Positions 39,037 through 48,366 of a stretch of DNA of 64,000 nt are shown here, piece after piece; the stretch's first letter is position 1, and each line of letters begins with the position of its first letter. Position numbers and translations under genes: made by a program. The notes beneath the pieces were generated by a model. It had not been told where the DNA came from. It made no database searches and saw only the letters and a program-made list of their open reading frames with translations. Origin of the DNA: Actinomadura xylanilytica (GTDB taxonomy: Bacteria > Actinomycetota > Actinomycetes > Streptosporangiales > Streptosporangiaceae); NCBI RefSeq assembly GCF_030283145.1, contig NZ_JASNWE010000004.1, forward strand, positions 1,109,704-1,173,703, read 5' to 3'.

Positions 39037-39978
39037 ATGACGAGCGGATGGGACAGCGTGCCGAGCCCTTATGTGGAACTCTCCCGCGACGCCTGGCGGG
39101 CGCTGCGCGAGAACACCCCGCTGCCCCTGACCCCGGAGGAGCTCGACGAGCTGCGCGGCCTGCGCGACCCGATCGACATCACCGAGGTCGAGGAGGTCTA
39201 CCTCCCGCTGTCACGGCTGCTGAACCTGTTCTTCATGGCCGACGGGGGCCTGCGCGACACCGTCAGCGGGTTCCTCGGCGAGCCGGTGCAGCCCACCCCG
39301 TTCATCATCGGCGTGGCGGGCAGCGTGGCGGTCGGCAAGTCGACCACCGCGCGGCTGCTGCGCACGCTGCTGGCCCGCTGGCCCGAGCACCCGAGCGTGG
39401 AGCTGGTCACCACCGACAGCTTCCTGCACCCGAACGCGGTGCTGACCGATCGCGGGATCATGGACCGGAAGGGCTTCCCCGAGTCCTACGACCGGCGCGC
39501 GCTGGTCCGGTTCGTGTCGGAGATCAAGGCGGGCGCGGCCGGGCACTCGATCCCGGTCTACTCGCATCTGGAGTACGACATCGTGCCGGGCGCGGCGCAG
39601 ACCGTCCGGCGCCCCGACATCCTGATCGTCGAGGGCCTGAACGTGCTCCAGGCGCCGCCCGCCGGACAGCTCGGGGTGGCCGACTTCTTCGACTTCTCGA
39701 TCTACGTGGACGCGCGGGTCGAGGACATCCGGCAGTGGTACGTCGACCGGCTGCTCGCGCTGCGCCGCACCGCATTCACCGACCCCCGCTCCTACTTCCA
39801 CAAGTACGCGCACGAGCTCGACGAGGACGAGACGGCCGCGTTCGCCCAGCGGGTGTGGCGCGACGTCAACGAGATCAACCTGGTCTCCAACATCCTACCG
39901 ACGCGCGCCCGCGCCACGCTGGTGCTGCACAAGGGCCGCGACCACGGCGTCCAGCGGGTCCGGCTGCGCCGCATCTGA
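39037..39978 (+). CDS. coaA: pantothenate kinase type I
   Basis: Phosphorylates pantothenate, the entry step of coenzyme A synthesis; 313 residues. Walker A is GVAGSVAVGKST. TTDSFLHPN, GFPESYD, PVYSHLEYDIV and VEGLNVLQ are family segments, and the end FHKYAHELDEDETAAFA resembles type I enzymes of mycobacteria and Streptomyces. The ATG has only a weak ribosome site. Diverges from glmS. Confidence 0.96.
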   Translation: MTSGWDSVPSPYVELSRDAWRALRENTPLPLTPEELDELRGLRDPIDITEVEEVYLPLSRLLNLFFMADGGLRDTVSGFLGEPVQPTPFIIGVAGSVAVGKSTTARLLRTLLARWPEHPSVELVTTDSFLHPNAVLTDRGIMDRKGFPESYDRRALVRFVSEIKAGAAGHSIPVYSHLEYDIVPGAAQTVRRPDILIVEGLNVLQAPPAGQLGVADFFDFSIYVDARVEDIRQWYVDRLLALRRTAFTDPRSYFHKYAHELDEDETAAFAQRVWRDVNEINLVSNILPTRARATLVLHKGRDHGVQRVRLRRI

Positions 39979-40062
39979 CTGGAACGCCGGTCCGGGACGG
40001 GTATCCGCCGATCTTTAATGATCTTCGGCGGGTTGTCGGGGGGCTCCTCTACGGTCTCCGAC

Positions 40063-42303
40063 ATGGACACACCCGGTGCGAGCCCCGTGACGGTCAAGGA
40101 CGCCCCTCTCGACGCGTTGCCGCAGGTCCTGGTCGACCCGCCCTGGGAGCAGGCGGCACGGCTGCCCAGCCCCGCGAAGCCGAAGGAGCCCGAGCCGGTC
40201 CTCGTCCCCGGCCTGGAGCCCCCGGCCGGGCTGACCATCGCCTGGAAGCCGGGCGAACGCGAGGAATGGGCGGCGATCACGTCCTACGGCCACTTCGACG
40301 GCGACTGGGCCACGATCATCGAGGAGTACCGGGAGCCCGGCGCGGGCTACCCGCCGACCAAGGCCGGCCTGCTGGTGCAGGGCCCCGAGGAGCTGGTCCG
40401 CCCGCTGGTGGCCGCCTGGCGGCCCGAATACACCAGCAGCTACTTCTGGCACTCGCTCAGGCCGATCGTGGCCCGGTTCGAGCTGGAGGCGCACGCCCCG
40501 CTGATCCACTGCGTCGACCTCGACCCCGCCGGCTGCATCAAGGCGCTCCTGCCGTTCCTGGACGCCGAGGTGGCGGTCCGGATGGCCGACTGGCACTTCC
40601 GGCTCAAGTCGACTCACGAGATCGCCCTCACCTGGTTGGAGCGGCACGGCCTGGCGGCGGTCCCGTTCCTGGTGCCGGACGCCCTGGGCAAGCGCCGTCC
40701 GGCCCGCAGGAAGGCCCTGGCCGCGCTGTGGGTCGTGGCCGGCCGCCACGGCCGTGACGCGGTCGCCGACGCCGCCCGTGTCCACGGCGACGAGGCCGCG
40801 GAGGCGGTGGCCGAGGCCCTGCGCCGCGAGCGGCCGGTCCTGGACGTGGCGAAGAAGCCGGCCGAGGGCCCGCCGAAGGCCCCGAAGGTCCCCTGGGCCG
40901 ACCGTGCCCGGCTGCCCCGGCTGGTGCTGCGCGACGGCGGACGGGTGGTGCCGGTCAAGCAGGCCCGGAACGTCGTCTCGTTCATGGCGCTCTCCGGGAC
41001 CGACCCGCATGAGGCACTGGAGGAGGTCCGCAAGCTCTGCACGCCGGCCTCGCTCGCCGCGTTCTCCCGGGGCGTCTTCGAGGCGTGGCGGCGGGCGGGC
41101 CAGCCGTCCCGCTTCGGCTGGGTGCTGACCCAGCTCGCCTGGTTCGGCGACGACGAGACCGTGCGGCTGCTCACCCCGATCATCCGCGCCTGGCCGGGAG
41201 AGGCCCGGCACGCCAAGGCCGAGCAGGGCCTGGACGTGCTCGCCGCGATCGGCACCGACGTGGCGCTGATCCACCTCAACGGGATCGCACGCAAGGTGCG
41301 GTACACCGGGCTCAGGTTCTACGCGCGGTCGATGATCCGCGAGGCGGCCGAGGCCCGCGGGCTCACTCCCGAGCAGCTCGCCGACCGGCTCGTCCCCGAT
41401 TTCGAGCTGGACGCCGAGGGTGGGATGACCCTCGACTTCGGGCCTCGTTCGTTCCGCGTCGGGTTCGACGAGCAGCTCAAGCCCTACGTCGTCGACGACA
41501 CCGGCAAACTCCGCAAGGCCCTCCCCAAACCCGGCGTCAAAGACGACCCCGAGCTCGCCCCCGCCGCCTACCAGCGGTTCAGCACCTTGAAGAAGGACGT
41601 CCGGGCGAACGCCGCCGACCAGATCGCCCGCCTCGAAGCCGCCATGGTCACCGGACGCCGCTGGACCCCCGACGACTTCCGCGCCTTCTTCCTCGACCAC
41701 CCGCTCATGTGGCACATCGCCCGCCGCCTGATCTGGACCGCCGACGACCAACCCTTCCGCATCGCCGAAGACCGCACCTTCGCGGGCGTCGACGACGACG
41801 CCTTCACCTTGCCCGACACCGCCGAGATCGGCATCGCCCACCCCCTGCACCTGGGCGGCGCGGTCAAGGCGTGGTCGGACGTCCTCGCCGACTACGAGAT
41901 CCTCCAGCCCTTCCTCCAGCTCGGGCGCCAGATCCACACCCTCACCGAGGGCGAACGCGCCGGGGACCGACTCGGACGGTTCGAAGGCGTCACCGTCCCC
42001 ACCGGCAGAGTCCTCGGGCTCACCCGGCACGGCTGGGAGCGGGGCACGCCGCAGGACGGCGGGGTGGAGGGCTGGATCTCCGTGCCCGCCGGCGGCGAGC
42101 GGTGGGTGGTGATCGACCTCGATCCGGGCATCGCGGTGGGCGCCGTCGAGGTCTTCCCCGAGCAGACACTCCGGAGTGTCCTGATCAGCCCCAACGCGAC
42201 CTCCTACCGATCGCCCCGCGAGGGCACCCCGACCTTCGGGGAGCTCGAACCGGTGGCCGCCTCCGAGCTCATCGCCCAGCTCACCGACCTCACCAGGAAC
42301 TAG
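40063..42303 (+). CDS. DUF4132 protein, first of three tandem paralogues
   Basis: Large soluble protein of about 746 residues. The C-terminal DUF4132 domain begins near RGLTPEQLADRLVPDFELD and runs to the end, with FRVGFDEQLKPYVVDDTGK, LPKPGVKDDP and HPLHLGGAVKAWSDVLADYE. Its N-terminal 440 residues look like helical HEAT-type repeats and differ most from the other two copies. No WGR domain or catalytic site was seen. DUF4132 is shared with E. coli MolR/YehI; its function is unknown. ATG 40063 is preferred over 40018, though neither has a good ribosome site. Six bases separate it from the next copy. Confidence 0.85.
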   Translation: MDTPGASPVTVKDAPLDALPQVLVDPPWEQAARLPSPAKPKEPEPVLVPGLEPPAGLTIAWKPGEREEWAAITSYGHFDGDWATIIEEYREPGAGYPPTKAGLLVQGPEELVRPLVAAWRPEYTSSYFWHSLRPIVARFELEAHAPLIHCVDLDPAGCIKALLPFLDAEVAVRMADWHFRLKSTHEIALTWLERHGLAAVPFLVPDALGKRRPARRKALAALWVVAGRHGRDAVADAARVHGDEAAEAVAEALRRERPVLDVAKKPAEGPPKAPKVPWADRARLPRLVLRDGGRVVPVKQARNVVSFMALSGTDPHEALEEVRKLCTPASLAAFSRGVFEAWRRAGQPSRFGWVLTQLAWFGDDETVRLLTPIIRAWPGEARHAKAEQGLDVLAAIGTDVALIHLNGIARKVRYTGLRFYARSMIREAAEARGLTPEQLADRLVPDFELDAEGGMTLDFGPRSFRVGFDEQLKPYVVDDTGKLRKALPKPGVKDDPELAPAAYQRFSTLKKDVRANAADQIARLEAAMVTGRRWTPDDFRAFFLDHPLMWHIARRLIWTADDQPFRIAEDRTFAGVDDDAFTLPDTAEIGIAHPLHLGGAVKAWSDVLADYEILQPFLQLGRQIHTLTEGERAGDRLGRFEGVTVPTGRVLGLTRHGWERGTPQDGGVEGWISVPAGGERWVVIDLDPGIAVGAVEVFPEQTLRSVLISPNATSYRSPREGTPTFGELEPVAASELIAQLTDLTRN

Positions 42304-42309
42304 GAAAAA

Positions 42310-44523
42310 ATGCCAGACACCCCCGCCGCGCACCTCGTCCCGGACGCTCCCGCGAGCGCCCTGCCCCCGCTGCTGGTCGAGCCGCCCTGGGTGCGGCGTC
42401 CCCCGCGCGACGAGCCGCTGACCATCAAGGGCCTCAAGGCGCCGCAGGAGCCGACCGTGGTGGTCTGGGCCCCAGGCGAGCGCGAGGAATGGCTGGACGA
42501 GCCGTACCAGAGCCTGGACCGCCTCCCGGACGACACCGCCTGGTCGGACCTCGCCGCGTCCTTCGCCCCGGTGTCCGGGTCCGACTTCGAGAACGACCCC
42601 CGGCTCCAGGCCGAGCACCTCGGCCTCCTGATGCAGGCCCCCGAGGAGTACGGCCAGGCCATCCTGGCCCGGTTCGACTTCCACTACCACAGCGGCTCCA
42701 AGGCGTGGCTCCACCCGCTGGTGGCACGGCACGAGCTGGCCGCGCTGGCGCTGGCCAAGTCCCTCGCCGAACGCGACGGCGCGGCGGCGGGCGGGCTCGT
42801 CCCGTTCCGCGACGCGGCCGTGATCCAGATCATGGTCGGGATCGGCGCCGACGGGTCCCACCTCCCGATGCTGCGCGCGTGGCTCGACCGGCACGGTCTG
42901 GCCGCCGTCCCGGCGCTGGTGCCCATCGCGTTCGGCCGGAGCGCCCCCAAGCGGAAGGGCGCCGAGGTCGCGCTCCGCCACCTCGTCGAGCGGCACGGGC
43001 ACGCCGCCGTGACCGAGGCCGCGCGGTGCCATGGCGACGAGGCGGCCGACGCGGTCGCCGAGCTGCGGATCGATCCGCTCGACGTGTACCCGTGGCCGCC
43101 GTCGTGGTCCGAGGCCGCGCTCGACCCGGCGGAGCTGCCGCAGATCCTGCTGCGCGGACGGGACCGCGCGCTGCCCGCGTCCGCGACCCGGCACTTCATC
43201 ACGATGCTCACCTTCACCCGCGGCGGCGCCTTCTACCCCGGGGTCGCGACGGTCACCGAGCTGTGCGACCCCGATTCCCTGACCGAGTTCGTCTGGGCGC
43301 TGTTCAAGGCGCACCGGGGCTACCCCTTGTGGGCCGCCGACTGGATGGCGCACGCCCTGAAGCACCTGGGCGACGAGCAGACCGTCCGCCGCCTCACCTC
43401 GGTGATCAACCGCTGGTCGAAGGCGGACGTGTGGAGGAACAAGGGCTGGAACGCGCTGGAGGTGCACACGTCCGTCGGGACGGACGTCGCCCTGCGCTTC
43501 CTGCACCAGATCTCGCAGAAGGCGGCCGACCGGAAGCGGATCCGGCCGCAGGCGGAGGCGCTGCTCAACAAGATCGCGAAGGAGCGCGGGCTGACGTCCG
43601 AGCAGCTCGCCGACCGGCTCGTCCCCGATTTCGGGCTGGACGCCGAGGGCGGAATGACCCTCGACTACGGGCCTCGGTCCTTCCGCGTCGGGTTCGACGA
43701 ACAGCTCAAGCCCTACGTCATCGACGACACCGGCAAACTCCGCAAGTCACTGCCCAAGCCAGGCGCCAAAGACGACCCCGAGCTGGCACCGGCCGCCTAC
43801 CAGCGGTTCACCACCCTGAAAAAGGACGTCCGGACGATCGCCGCCGACCAGATCGCCCGCCTCGAAGCCGCCATGGTCACCGGCCGCCGCTGGACCCCCG
43901 GCGACTTCCGCGCCTTCCTGGTCGATCATCCGCTGATGTGGCACATCGCCCGCCGCCTCGTCTGGACCGCCGACGACCGCCCCTTCCGCATCGCCGAGGA
44001 CCGCACCTTCGCGGGCGTCGACGACCAGGGGTTCGACCCGTCCCCCACGGCCCGGATCGGCCTCCCGCACCCGTATCACCTGGGCGATACGGTCAAGGCA
44101 TGGTCGGATGTCCTCGCCGACTACGAGATCCTCCAGCCCTTCCCCCAGCTCGGACGCGAGGTCCACCCCCTCACCGAGGAGGAGCGCGGCGGACACCGGC
44201 TCGGACGGTTCGAGGGCGTCACCGTGCCCATCGGCCGGGTCCTCAAGCTGACCCGGCTCGGCTGGGAACGGGGCGCCCCCGAGGACAACGGCGTCGCGAC
44301 GCTGATCTCGCGGCCCGTCGGCACCTGCTGGGCCGTGGTCCAGCTCGACCCGGGCATCCCGGTGGGTGCCGTCGACGCCTTCCCCGAGCAGAGGATCAAG
44401 GACGTCGGCGTCTACGCCGCCCCGTACTGGCGCCGGTCCAAGAACTCGCCGGTGCTCGGCACGCTGGATCCGGTGACCGCCTCCGAGCTCATCGCCGAAC
44501 TGACCGAACTCACCAGGGACTAG
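42310..44523 (+). CDS. DUF4132 protein, second paralogue
   Basis: 737 residues with the same plan: an N-terminal PPLLVEPPW segment, a helical repeat region, and the DUF4132 domain from RGLTSEQLADRLVPDFGLD onwards. At DNA level the start of the domain is about 95% identical to copy 1 (eight differences counted by eye in 147 bases, 43600-43746 against 41371-41517), far more similar than the N-terminal halves. The ribosome site AGGA overlaps the previous stop (TAGGAAAAAATG), so translation is probably coupled. Confidence 0.87.
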   Translation: MPDTPAAHLVPDAPASALPPLLVEPPWVRRPPRDEPLTIKGLKAPQEPTVVVWAPGEREEWLDEPYQSLDRLPDDTAWSDLAASFAPVSGSDFENDPRLQAEHLGLLMQAPEEYGQAILARFDFHYHSGSKAWLHPLVARHELAALALAKSLAERDGAAAGGLVPFRDAAVIQIMVGIGADGSHLPMLRAWLDRHGLAAVPALVPIAFGRSAPKRKGAEVALRHLVERHGHAAVTEAARCHGDEAADAVAELRIDPLDVYPWPPSWSEAALDPAELPQILLRGRDRALPASATRHFITMLTFTRGGAFYPGVATVTELCDPDSLTEFVWALFKAHRGYPLWAADWMAHALKHLGDEQTVRRLTSVINRWSKADVWRNKGWNALEVHTSVGTDVALRFLHQISQKAADRKRIRPQAEALLNKIAKERGLTSEQLADRLVPDFGLDAEGGMTLDYGPRSFRVGFDEQLKPYVIDDTGKLRKSLPKPGAKDDPELAPAAYQRFTTLKKDVRTIAADQIARLEAAMVTGRRWTPGDFRAFLVDHPLMWHIARRLVWTADDRPFRIAEDRTFAGVDDQGFDPSPTARIGLPHPYHLGDTVKAWSDVLADYEILQPFPQLGREVHPLTEEERGGHRLGRFEGVTVPIGRVLKLTRLGWERGAPEDNGVATLISRPVGTCWAVVQLDPGIPVGAVDAFPEQRIKDVGVYAAPYWRRSKNSPVLGTLDPVTASELIAELTELTRD

Positions 44524-44529
44524 CAGCAC

Positions 44530-46752
44530 ATGCCAGAAACCACCGCCCTCATCGAGGAAGCCCCCGAAAGCGCCCTCCCCCCGCTGCTGGTCGAGCCGCC
44601 GTGGACCCGGCGGCCGACGGGCCAGGAGCCGGTCGTCCTCAAGGGCCTGAAGCCACCCAAGGAACCGACCGTTCTGGCCTGGGCGCCGGGCGAGCAGGCG
44701 GAATGGCTGGAGATGCCCTACCAGCATCACCATTTCGAACGCCTCCCCGACGGCACCGACTGGGCGGCGGCGGCCGAGACCTTCGCGAGCGGTGAGGCGC
44801 TGTCCGACCTCGACGACCAAGACCGCCGCAATCTGTACATCGGCCTGCTGATGCAGGGCCCGGACGAGCTCGGCCGCCGGCTGCTGGCCGATGAGCGCTA
44901 CTCCGACGTCCTTCTCGACGAGTGGAAGGGGATCAGCGCCGTCCACGGCATCGTGGCCCGGCACGGCCTGGCGGCCTATCCGCTCGCGATGCTCGAGTCC
45001 AAGAGCCGGCGCGGCTACGTGAAGCAGCTCGCCCCGTTCGTGGACGCGGACGTGGCACAGGCGATGATCAAGGGGCTGTACAACGGCTGGTACAACAAGA
45101 CCGATGCCGCGGCCTGGTTCGAGCGGCACGGCCCGGCCGCCGCCCCGCTGGTCGTGCCGGACGTCCTCCGCAAGCCCGGCCCGAAGCGAAAGGCCGCCGA
45201 GCGGGCCCTCCTCTCGATCGCCCGGAAATACGGCCGCGAGACCATCGTCGAAGCCGCGCGGTACCACGGCGACGAGGCGACCAAGGCGATCGAGGCGTTC
45301 CGCACCGACCCGCTCGACCTCTACCCCGACCCACTGCCGGAGCTCGCCGCGAAGGCCGTCCCCGAACGGCTCCCGCAGGTCCTCCTGCGCGGACGGGAGC
45401 GGGCCCTGCCCGCGTCCGCGACCCGCAACCTGATCACGATGCTGTCCATCTCCGTGACCGTGCCGTACCCGGGTCTCGTCTCGGCCATCGAGCCGTGCGA
45501 CCCGCGCTCGCTCGCCGAGTTCGCATGGGCGCTGTACGAAGCCGACGACGAGCCCAAGATGTGGGCCTCCCCCTGGGTCCAGCACGCGCTGGCGTACCTG
45601 GGCGACGACGAGACGGCCGCCCGCCTCGCCGCGCAGGTCGTCCGCTGGTCGAAGGCGACGGTCTGGCACAGCGGAGGGGCGAACACCATGTACGTGTTCG
45701 CCTCGATCGGAACGGATACCACGCTGCGCCACCTGCACACGCTCGCGCGGAAGGCAGCCGACAAGGACCGGATCCGGCCGTATGCGCAGGCGGCCCTCGA
45801 CCAGGCCGCGCGCAAGCGCGGGCTGACGTCCGAGCAGCTCGCCGACCGGCTCGTCCCCGATTTCGGGCTGGACGCCGAAGGCGGAATGACCCTCGACTAC
45901 GGCCGCCGCACCTTCCGCGTCGGGTTCGACGAGCAGCTCAAGCCCTACATCATCGACGACACCGGCAAACTTCGCAAGGCACTCCCCAAGCCGGGCGCCA
46001 AGGACGACCCCGAGCTCGCCCCGGCCGCCTACCAGCGCTTCACCGTCCTCAAGAAGGAGGTGCGCGCCATCGCCTCCGACCAGACCAAACGCCTGGAGAG
46101 GGCGATGGTCACCGGACGCCGCTGGACGCCGCAGGAGTTCCAGGACCTCCTCGTCGGCCACCCCCTCCTGTGGCACATCGTCCGGCGCCTCGTCTGGACG
46201 GCGGACGACCAGGGCGAGACCACCACGTTCCGGGTGGCCGAGGACCGTACCTTCGCCGACCTGGACGACCAGCGGTTCACCCCGTCCCCCACGGCCCGAA
46301 TCGGCCTCCCGCACCCGCTGCACCTGGGCGAGACGGTCAAGGCGTGGTCGGACGTGCTCGCCGACTACGAGATCCTCCAGCCCTTCCCCCAGCTCGGACG
46401 CGGTGTCCACGTCCTCACCGACGACGAGCGCACCGGCTCGCGCCTGAGCCGCTTCGAGGGCTCCACCGTGCCGAACGGGCCCATCTACGGCCTGGAGCGC
46501 CAGGGCTGGGAGTTCGGCGCGAAGGAGAACCGCGGCTACCGCCGGACGATCTCGCTGACGCTCACCGGGAAGCAGCACCTGGTGATCGGCATGGAGCCCG
46601 GCATCGGCATCTTCGCCGAGGAGGATCCCGAGCAGAAGCTCGACTACGTCGGTCTCGACGGCCCCGAGAAGGGCACCTTCGGCAACCTCGACCCCGTGGC
46701 CGCCTCCGAGGCCCTCGCCACCCTGATCAGGCTCACCGGCTCAGAGTCCTGA
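44530..46752 (+). CDS. DUF4132 protein, third paralogue
   Basis: 740 residues. It is closer to copy 2 than copy 1 in the N-terminal half (LPPLLVEPPW, GRERALPASATR against GRDRALPASATR) and again near-identical in the DUF4132 domain, with a small insertion DDQGETTTFRVAED where the others have DDRPFRIAED. It starts six bases after copy 2. Its last 109 bases overlap, on the opposite strand, the end of the ATPase gene, and a strong hairpin follows the stop. Function unknown. Confidence 0.87.
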   Translation: MPETTALIEEAPESALPPLLVEPPWTRRPTGQEPVVLKGLKPPKEPTVLAWAPGEQAEWLEMPYQHHHFERLPDGTDWAAAAETFASGEALSDLDDQDRRNLYIGLLMQGPDELGRRLLADERYSDVLLDEWKGISAVHGIVARHGLAAYPLAMLESKSRRGYVKQLAPFVDADVAQAMIKGLYNGWYNKTDAAAWFERHGPAAAPLVVPDVLRKPGPKRKAAERALLSIARKYGRETIVEAARYHGDEATKAIEAFRTDPLDLYPDPLPELAAKAVPERLPQVLLRGRERALPASATRNLITMLSISVTVPYPGLVSAIEPCDPRSLAEFAWALYEADDEPKMWASPWVQHALAYLGDDETAARLAAQVVRWSKATVWHSGGANTMYVFASIGTDTTLRHLHTLARKAADKDRIRPYAQAALDQAARKRGLTSEQLADRLVPDFGLDAEGGMTLDYGRRTFRVGFDEQLKPYIIDDTGKLRKALPKPGAKDDPELAPAAYQRFTVLKKEVRAIASDQTKRLERAMVTGRRWTPQEFQDLLVGHPLLWHIVRRLVWTADDQGETTTFRVAEDRTFADLDDQRFTPSPTARIGLPHPLHLGETVKAWSDVLADYEILQPFPQLGRGVHVLTDDERTGSRLSRFEGSTVPNGPIYGLERQGWEFGAKENRGYRRTISLTLTGKQHLVIGMEPGIGIFAEEDPEQKLDYVGLDGPEKGTFGNLDPVAASEALATLIRLTGSES

Positions 46753-47183
46753 ACCCCCGCCGCGCCGTGCACCCACGCACGGCGCGGCGGCTCCCCCAGG
46801 ACGAACCACACTTCCGTCCCGCGGACGGACCGGCGCATGAACCCCCACCGCACGGCGAGTTCGTCCAGCAGGGCGATCCCGCGTCCGGACGCCTCCCCGA
46901 GCCCGGCGCGGCGGAGGCAGGGCGCCTCCGCCGCGCCCTGGTCGGCGACGGCCACCCGCGCCCAGCCCTCCGTCCACCGGACGGTCAGCAGGAACGACCC
47001 GCCCGCCTCGCCGCTGAGCGAATGGTTGATCGCGTTGGTGCCGACCTCCGACGCCAGCAGCATCGCGTCCGCGCGGCAGGGGTGACCGTCTCCCAGCGCA
47101 TCGGCGACGAATCGCCGCGCCACCGGTATCTGAACGGGCAGGCCCGCGAGCCTGACCTCCAAGGAAAGCCACATCCTGTTCAC
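46644..47183 (-). CDS. RsbW-like ATP-binding protein (HATPase_c)
   Basis: About 179 residues of the GHKL anti-sigma/serine kinase type common in actinomycetes. The N box is LASEVGTNAINHS, the G1 box VADQG, and the G2 region GRGIALLDELAVRWG. The C-terminal 40 residues after VWFVLGEPPRR look unconserved and are encoded antisense to the end of the third DUF4132 gene. GTG 47183 is chosen because GGAGGGG lies six bases upstream. Divergent from an XRE-DUF5753 gene, the usual partner in the three-gene ATPase/XRE/DUF397 arrangement of actinomycetes. Confidence 0.85.
   Translation of the reverse strand: MNRMWLSLEVRLAGLPVQIPVARRFVADALGDGHPCRADAMLLASEVGTNAINHSLSGEAGGSFLLTVRWTEGWARVAVADQGAAEAPCLRRAGLGEASGRGIALLDELAVRWGFMRRSVRGTEVWFVLGEPPRRAWVHGAAGVQDSEPVSLIRVARASEAATGSRLPKVPFSGPSRPT
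46757..46790 (+). terminator. terminator of the DUF4132 array
   Basis: A perfect 14-base stem CCGCCGCGCCGTGC closes on the six-base loop ACCCAC, four bases after the third DUF4132 stop. It lies within the coding sequence of the antisense ATPase gene. Confidence 0.8.
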
Positions 47184-47283
47184 CCGAATCCCCTCCGTCA
47201 CCGCAGCCGTAGTCGTACGGTGACACTGTGCTCAACTAAGCACTCTGATCACAAGTGGTTCGAGAACAATTTGTGGAGGTGGC

Positions 47284-48126
47284 ATGCCCTACACGCCGAC
47301 CGTGCGCGGCCGACGCGTCGCCCGCGAGCTGAAGCGGCTCCGCCTGAAGGCCGGCCTGACCGGTGAGCAGGCCATCGCCGAGATCGGCTGGGACACCGCC
47401 AAGCTCAGCCGGATGGAGAACGCGAAGATGCGCATCACCTCCGGCGAGGTGATGGAACTGCTGGAGGTGTACGGCATCACCGGCGAGCAGCGGACCGAAC
47501 TGGTGCGGCTCGCCCGCGAAGCCCGCCAGAAGGGCTGGTGGCACTCCTACGACGTCCTCAAGTCCGGCTTCAACGACTACCTCGCCTTCGAAGCCGAGGC
47601 CCTCACCTATCGCACCTACCAGACCACGCTGATTCCAGGAATCCTCCAGACCCCGGACTACGCACGGGCGGTACTGAGCGGCTCACAACCGAGAACTCCG
47701 GAGGAGATAGAGCGCGGCGTGGAAGTCCGTCAGGCGCGGCAGAAGCGGATCACGGCGTCCGACCAGCCGTTGCACGTATGGGCGATCATCGACGAGGCCG
47801 CGCTCCATCGGCTGGTGGACTGCCCCACGGTGCTGAAATCACAGCTCGAAGGGCTCCTTGACCTGGGCGGGCTGGCCAATGTGTCCATCCAGGTCCTGCC
47901 CTATCGCGCCGGGATCCACGCGGCGATCGACGGTCCGTTCATCCTGCTGACCTTTGACGGGTACCCCGAAGTCCTCTACATGGAGCACCTCATGGGCTGC
48001 ATGTACATGGAGAAACCGACTGAGACACGGCGGGGTAACCTGATCCTCGACCATCTGCTTGCTTCCGCACTGAACACCGGTGACTCGGCACGACTGATCC
48101 ACCACGTAGCCGGGGCCTTGTCTTGA
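47284..48126 (+). CDS. XRE-family regulator with DUF5753 domain (copy 2)
   Basis: 280 residues. HTH in the first 65 residues (LRLKAGLTGEQAIAEIGW then TAKLSRMENAKMRI). The DUF5753 region follows, with TLIPGILQTPDYARAVL and VSIQVLPYRAGIHAA. It shares its domain plan with the copy at 35224-36084 but is clearly divergent in sequence. ATG 47284 follows GGAGGTGGC (47275-47283). A DUF397 gene follows 24 bases on, and the ATPase gene diverges upstream. Confidence 0.92.
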   Translation: MPYTPTVRGRRVARELKRLRLKAGLTGEQAIAEIGWDTAKLSRMENAKMRITSGEVMELLEVYGITGEQRTELVRLAREARQKGWWHSYDVLKSGFNDYLAFEAEALTYRTYQTTLIPGILQTPDYARAVLSGSQPRTPEEIERGVEVRQARQKRITASDQPLHVWAIIDEAALHRLVDCPTVLKSQLEGLLDLGGLANVSIQVLPYRAGIHAAIDGPFILLTFDGYPEVLYMEHLMGCMYMEKPTETRRGNLILDHLLASALNTGDSARLIHHVAGALS

Positions 48127-48150
48127 CCACAAGAAAGGATGTGTCAGGGA

Positions 48151-48342
48151 ATGACCACCCCCCTTTCCCTCCCCAGGTGGCGCAAGAGCAGCCACAGCGG
48201 CAACGGCGGCGAGTGCGTCGAGACCGCCGTCCTTGACGGCACCGTCGGCGTCCGCGACTCCAAGAACCCCGCGGGTCCCGTCCTCACGCTCACCGGCAAC
48301 GACTGGACGACTCTGCTCGCCACGCTGAAGTCCGTCGGCTAG
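48151..48342 (+). CDS. DUF397 protein (copy 3)
   Basis: About 63 residues with the full DUF397 signature: WRKSSHSGNGGECVETAVL, VGVRDSKNPAGPVLTLTGNDW. ATG 48151 is used; AAAGG sits 12 bases upstream, and an in-frame ATG at 48139 would touch it, so the start is uncertain. Completes the ATPase/XRE/DUF397 module. Confidence 0.88.
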   Translation: MTTPLSLPRWRKSSHSGNGGECVETAVLDGTVGVRDSKNPAGPVLTLTGNDWTTLLATLKSVG

Positions 48343-48366
48343 AGCTGGACGCCCCTGCACTGACGG

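Noticed and set aside
40015..43506. Long minus-strand frames (1163 and 943 residues) opposite the DUF4132 genes
   Set aside because: They are Gly/Arg/Val-rich antisense shadows caused by high third-position GC; no domain is recognisable in them.
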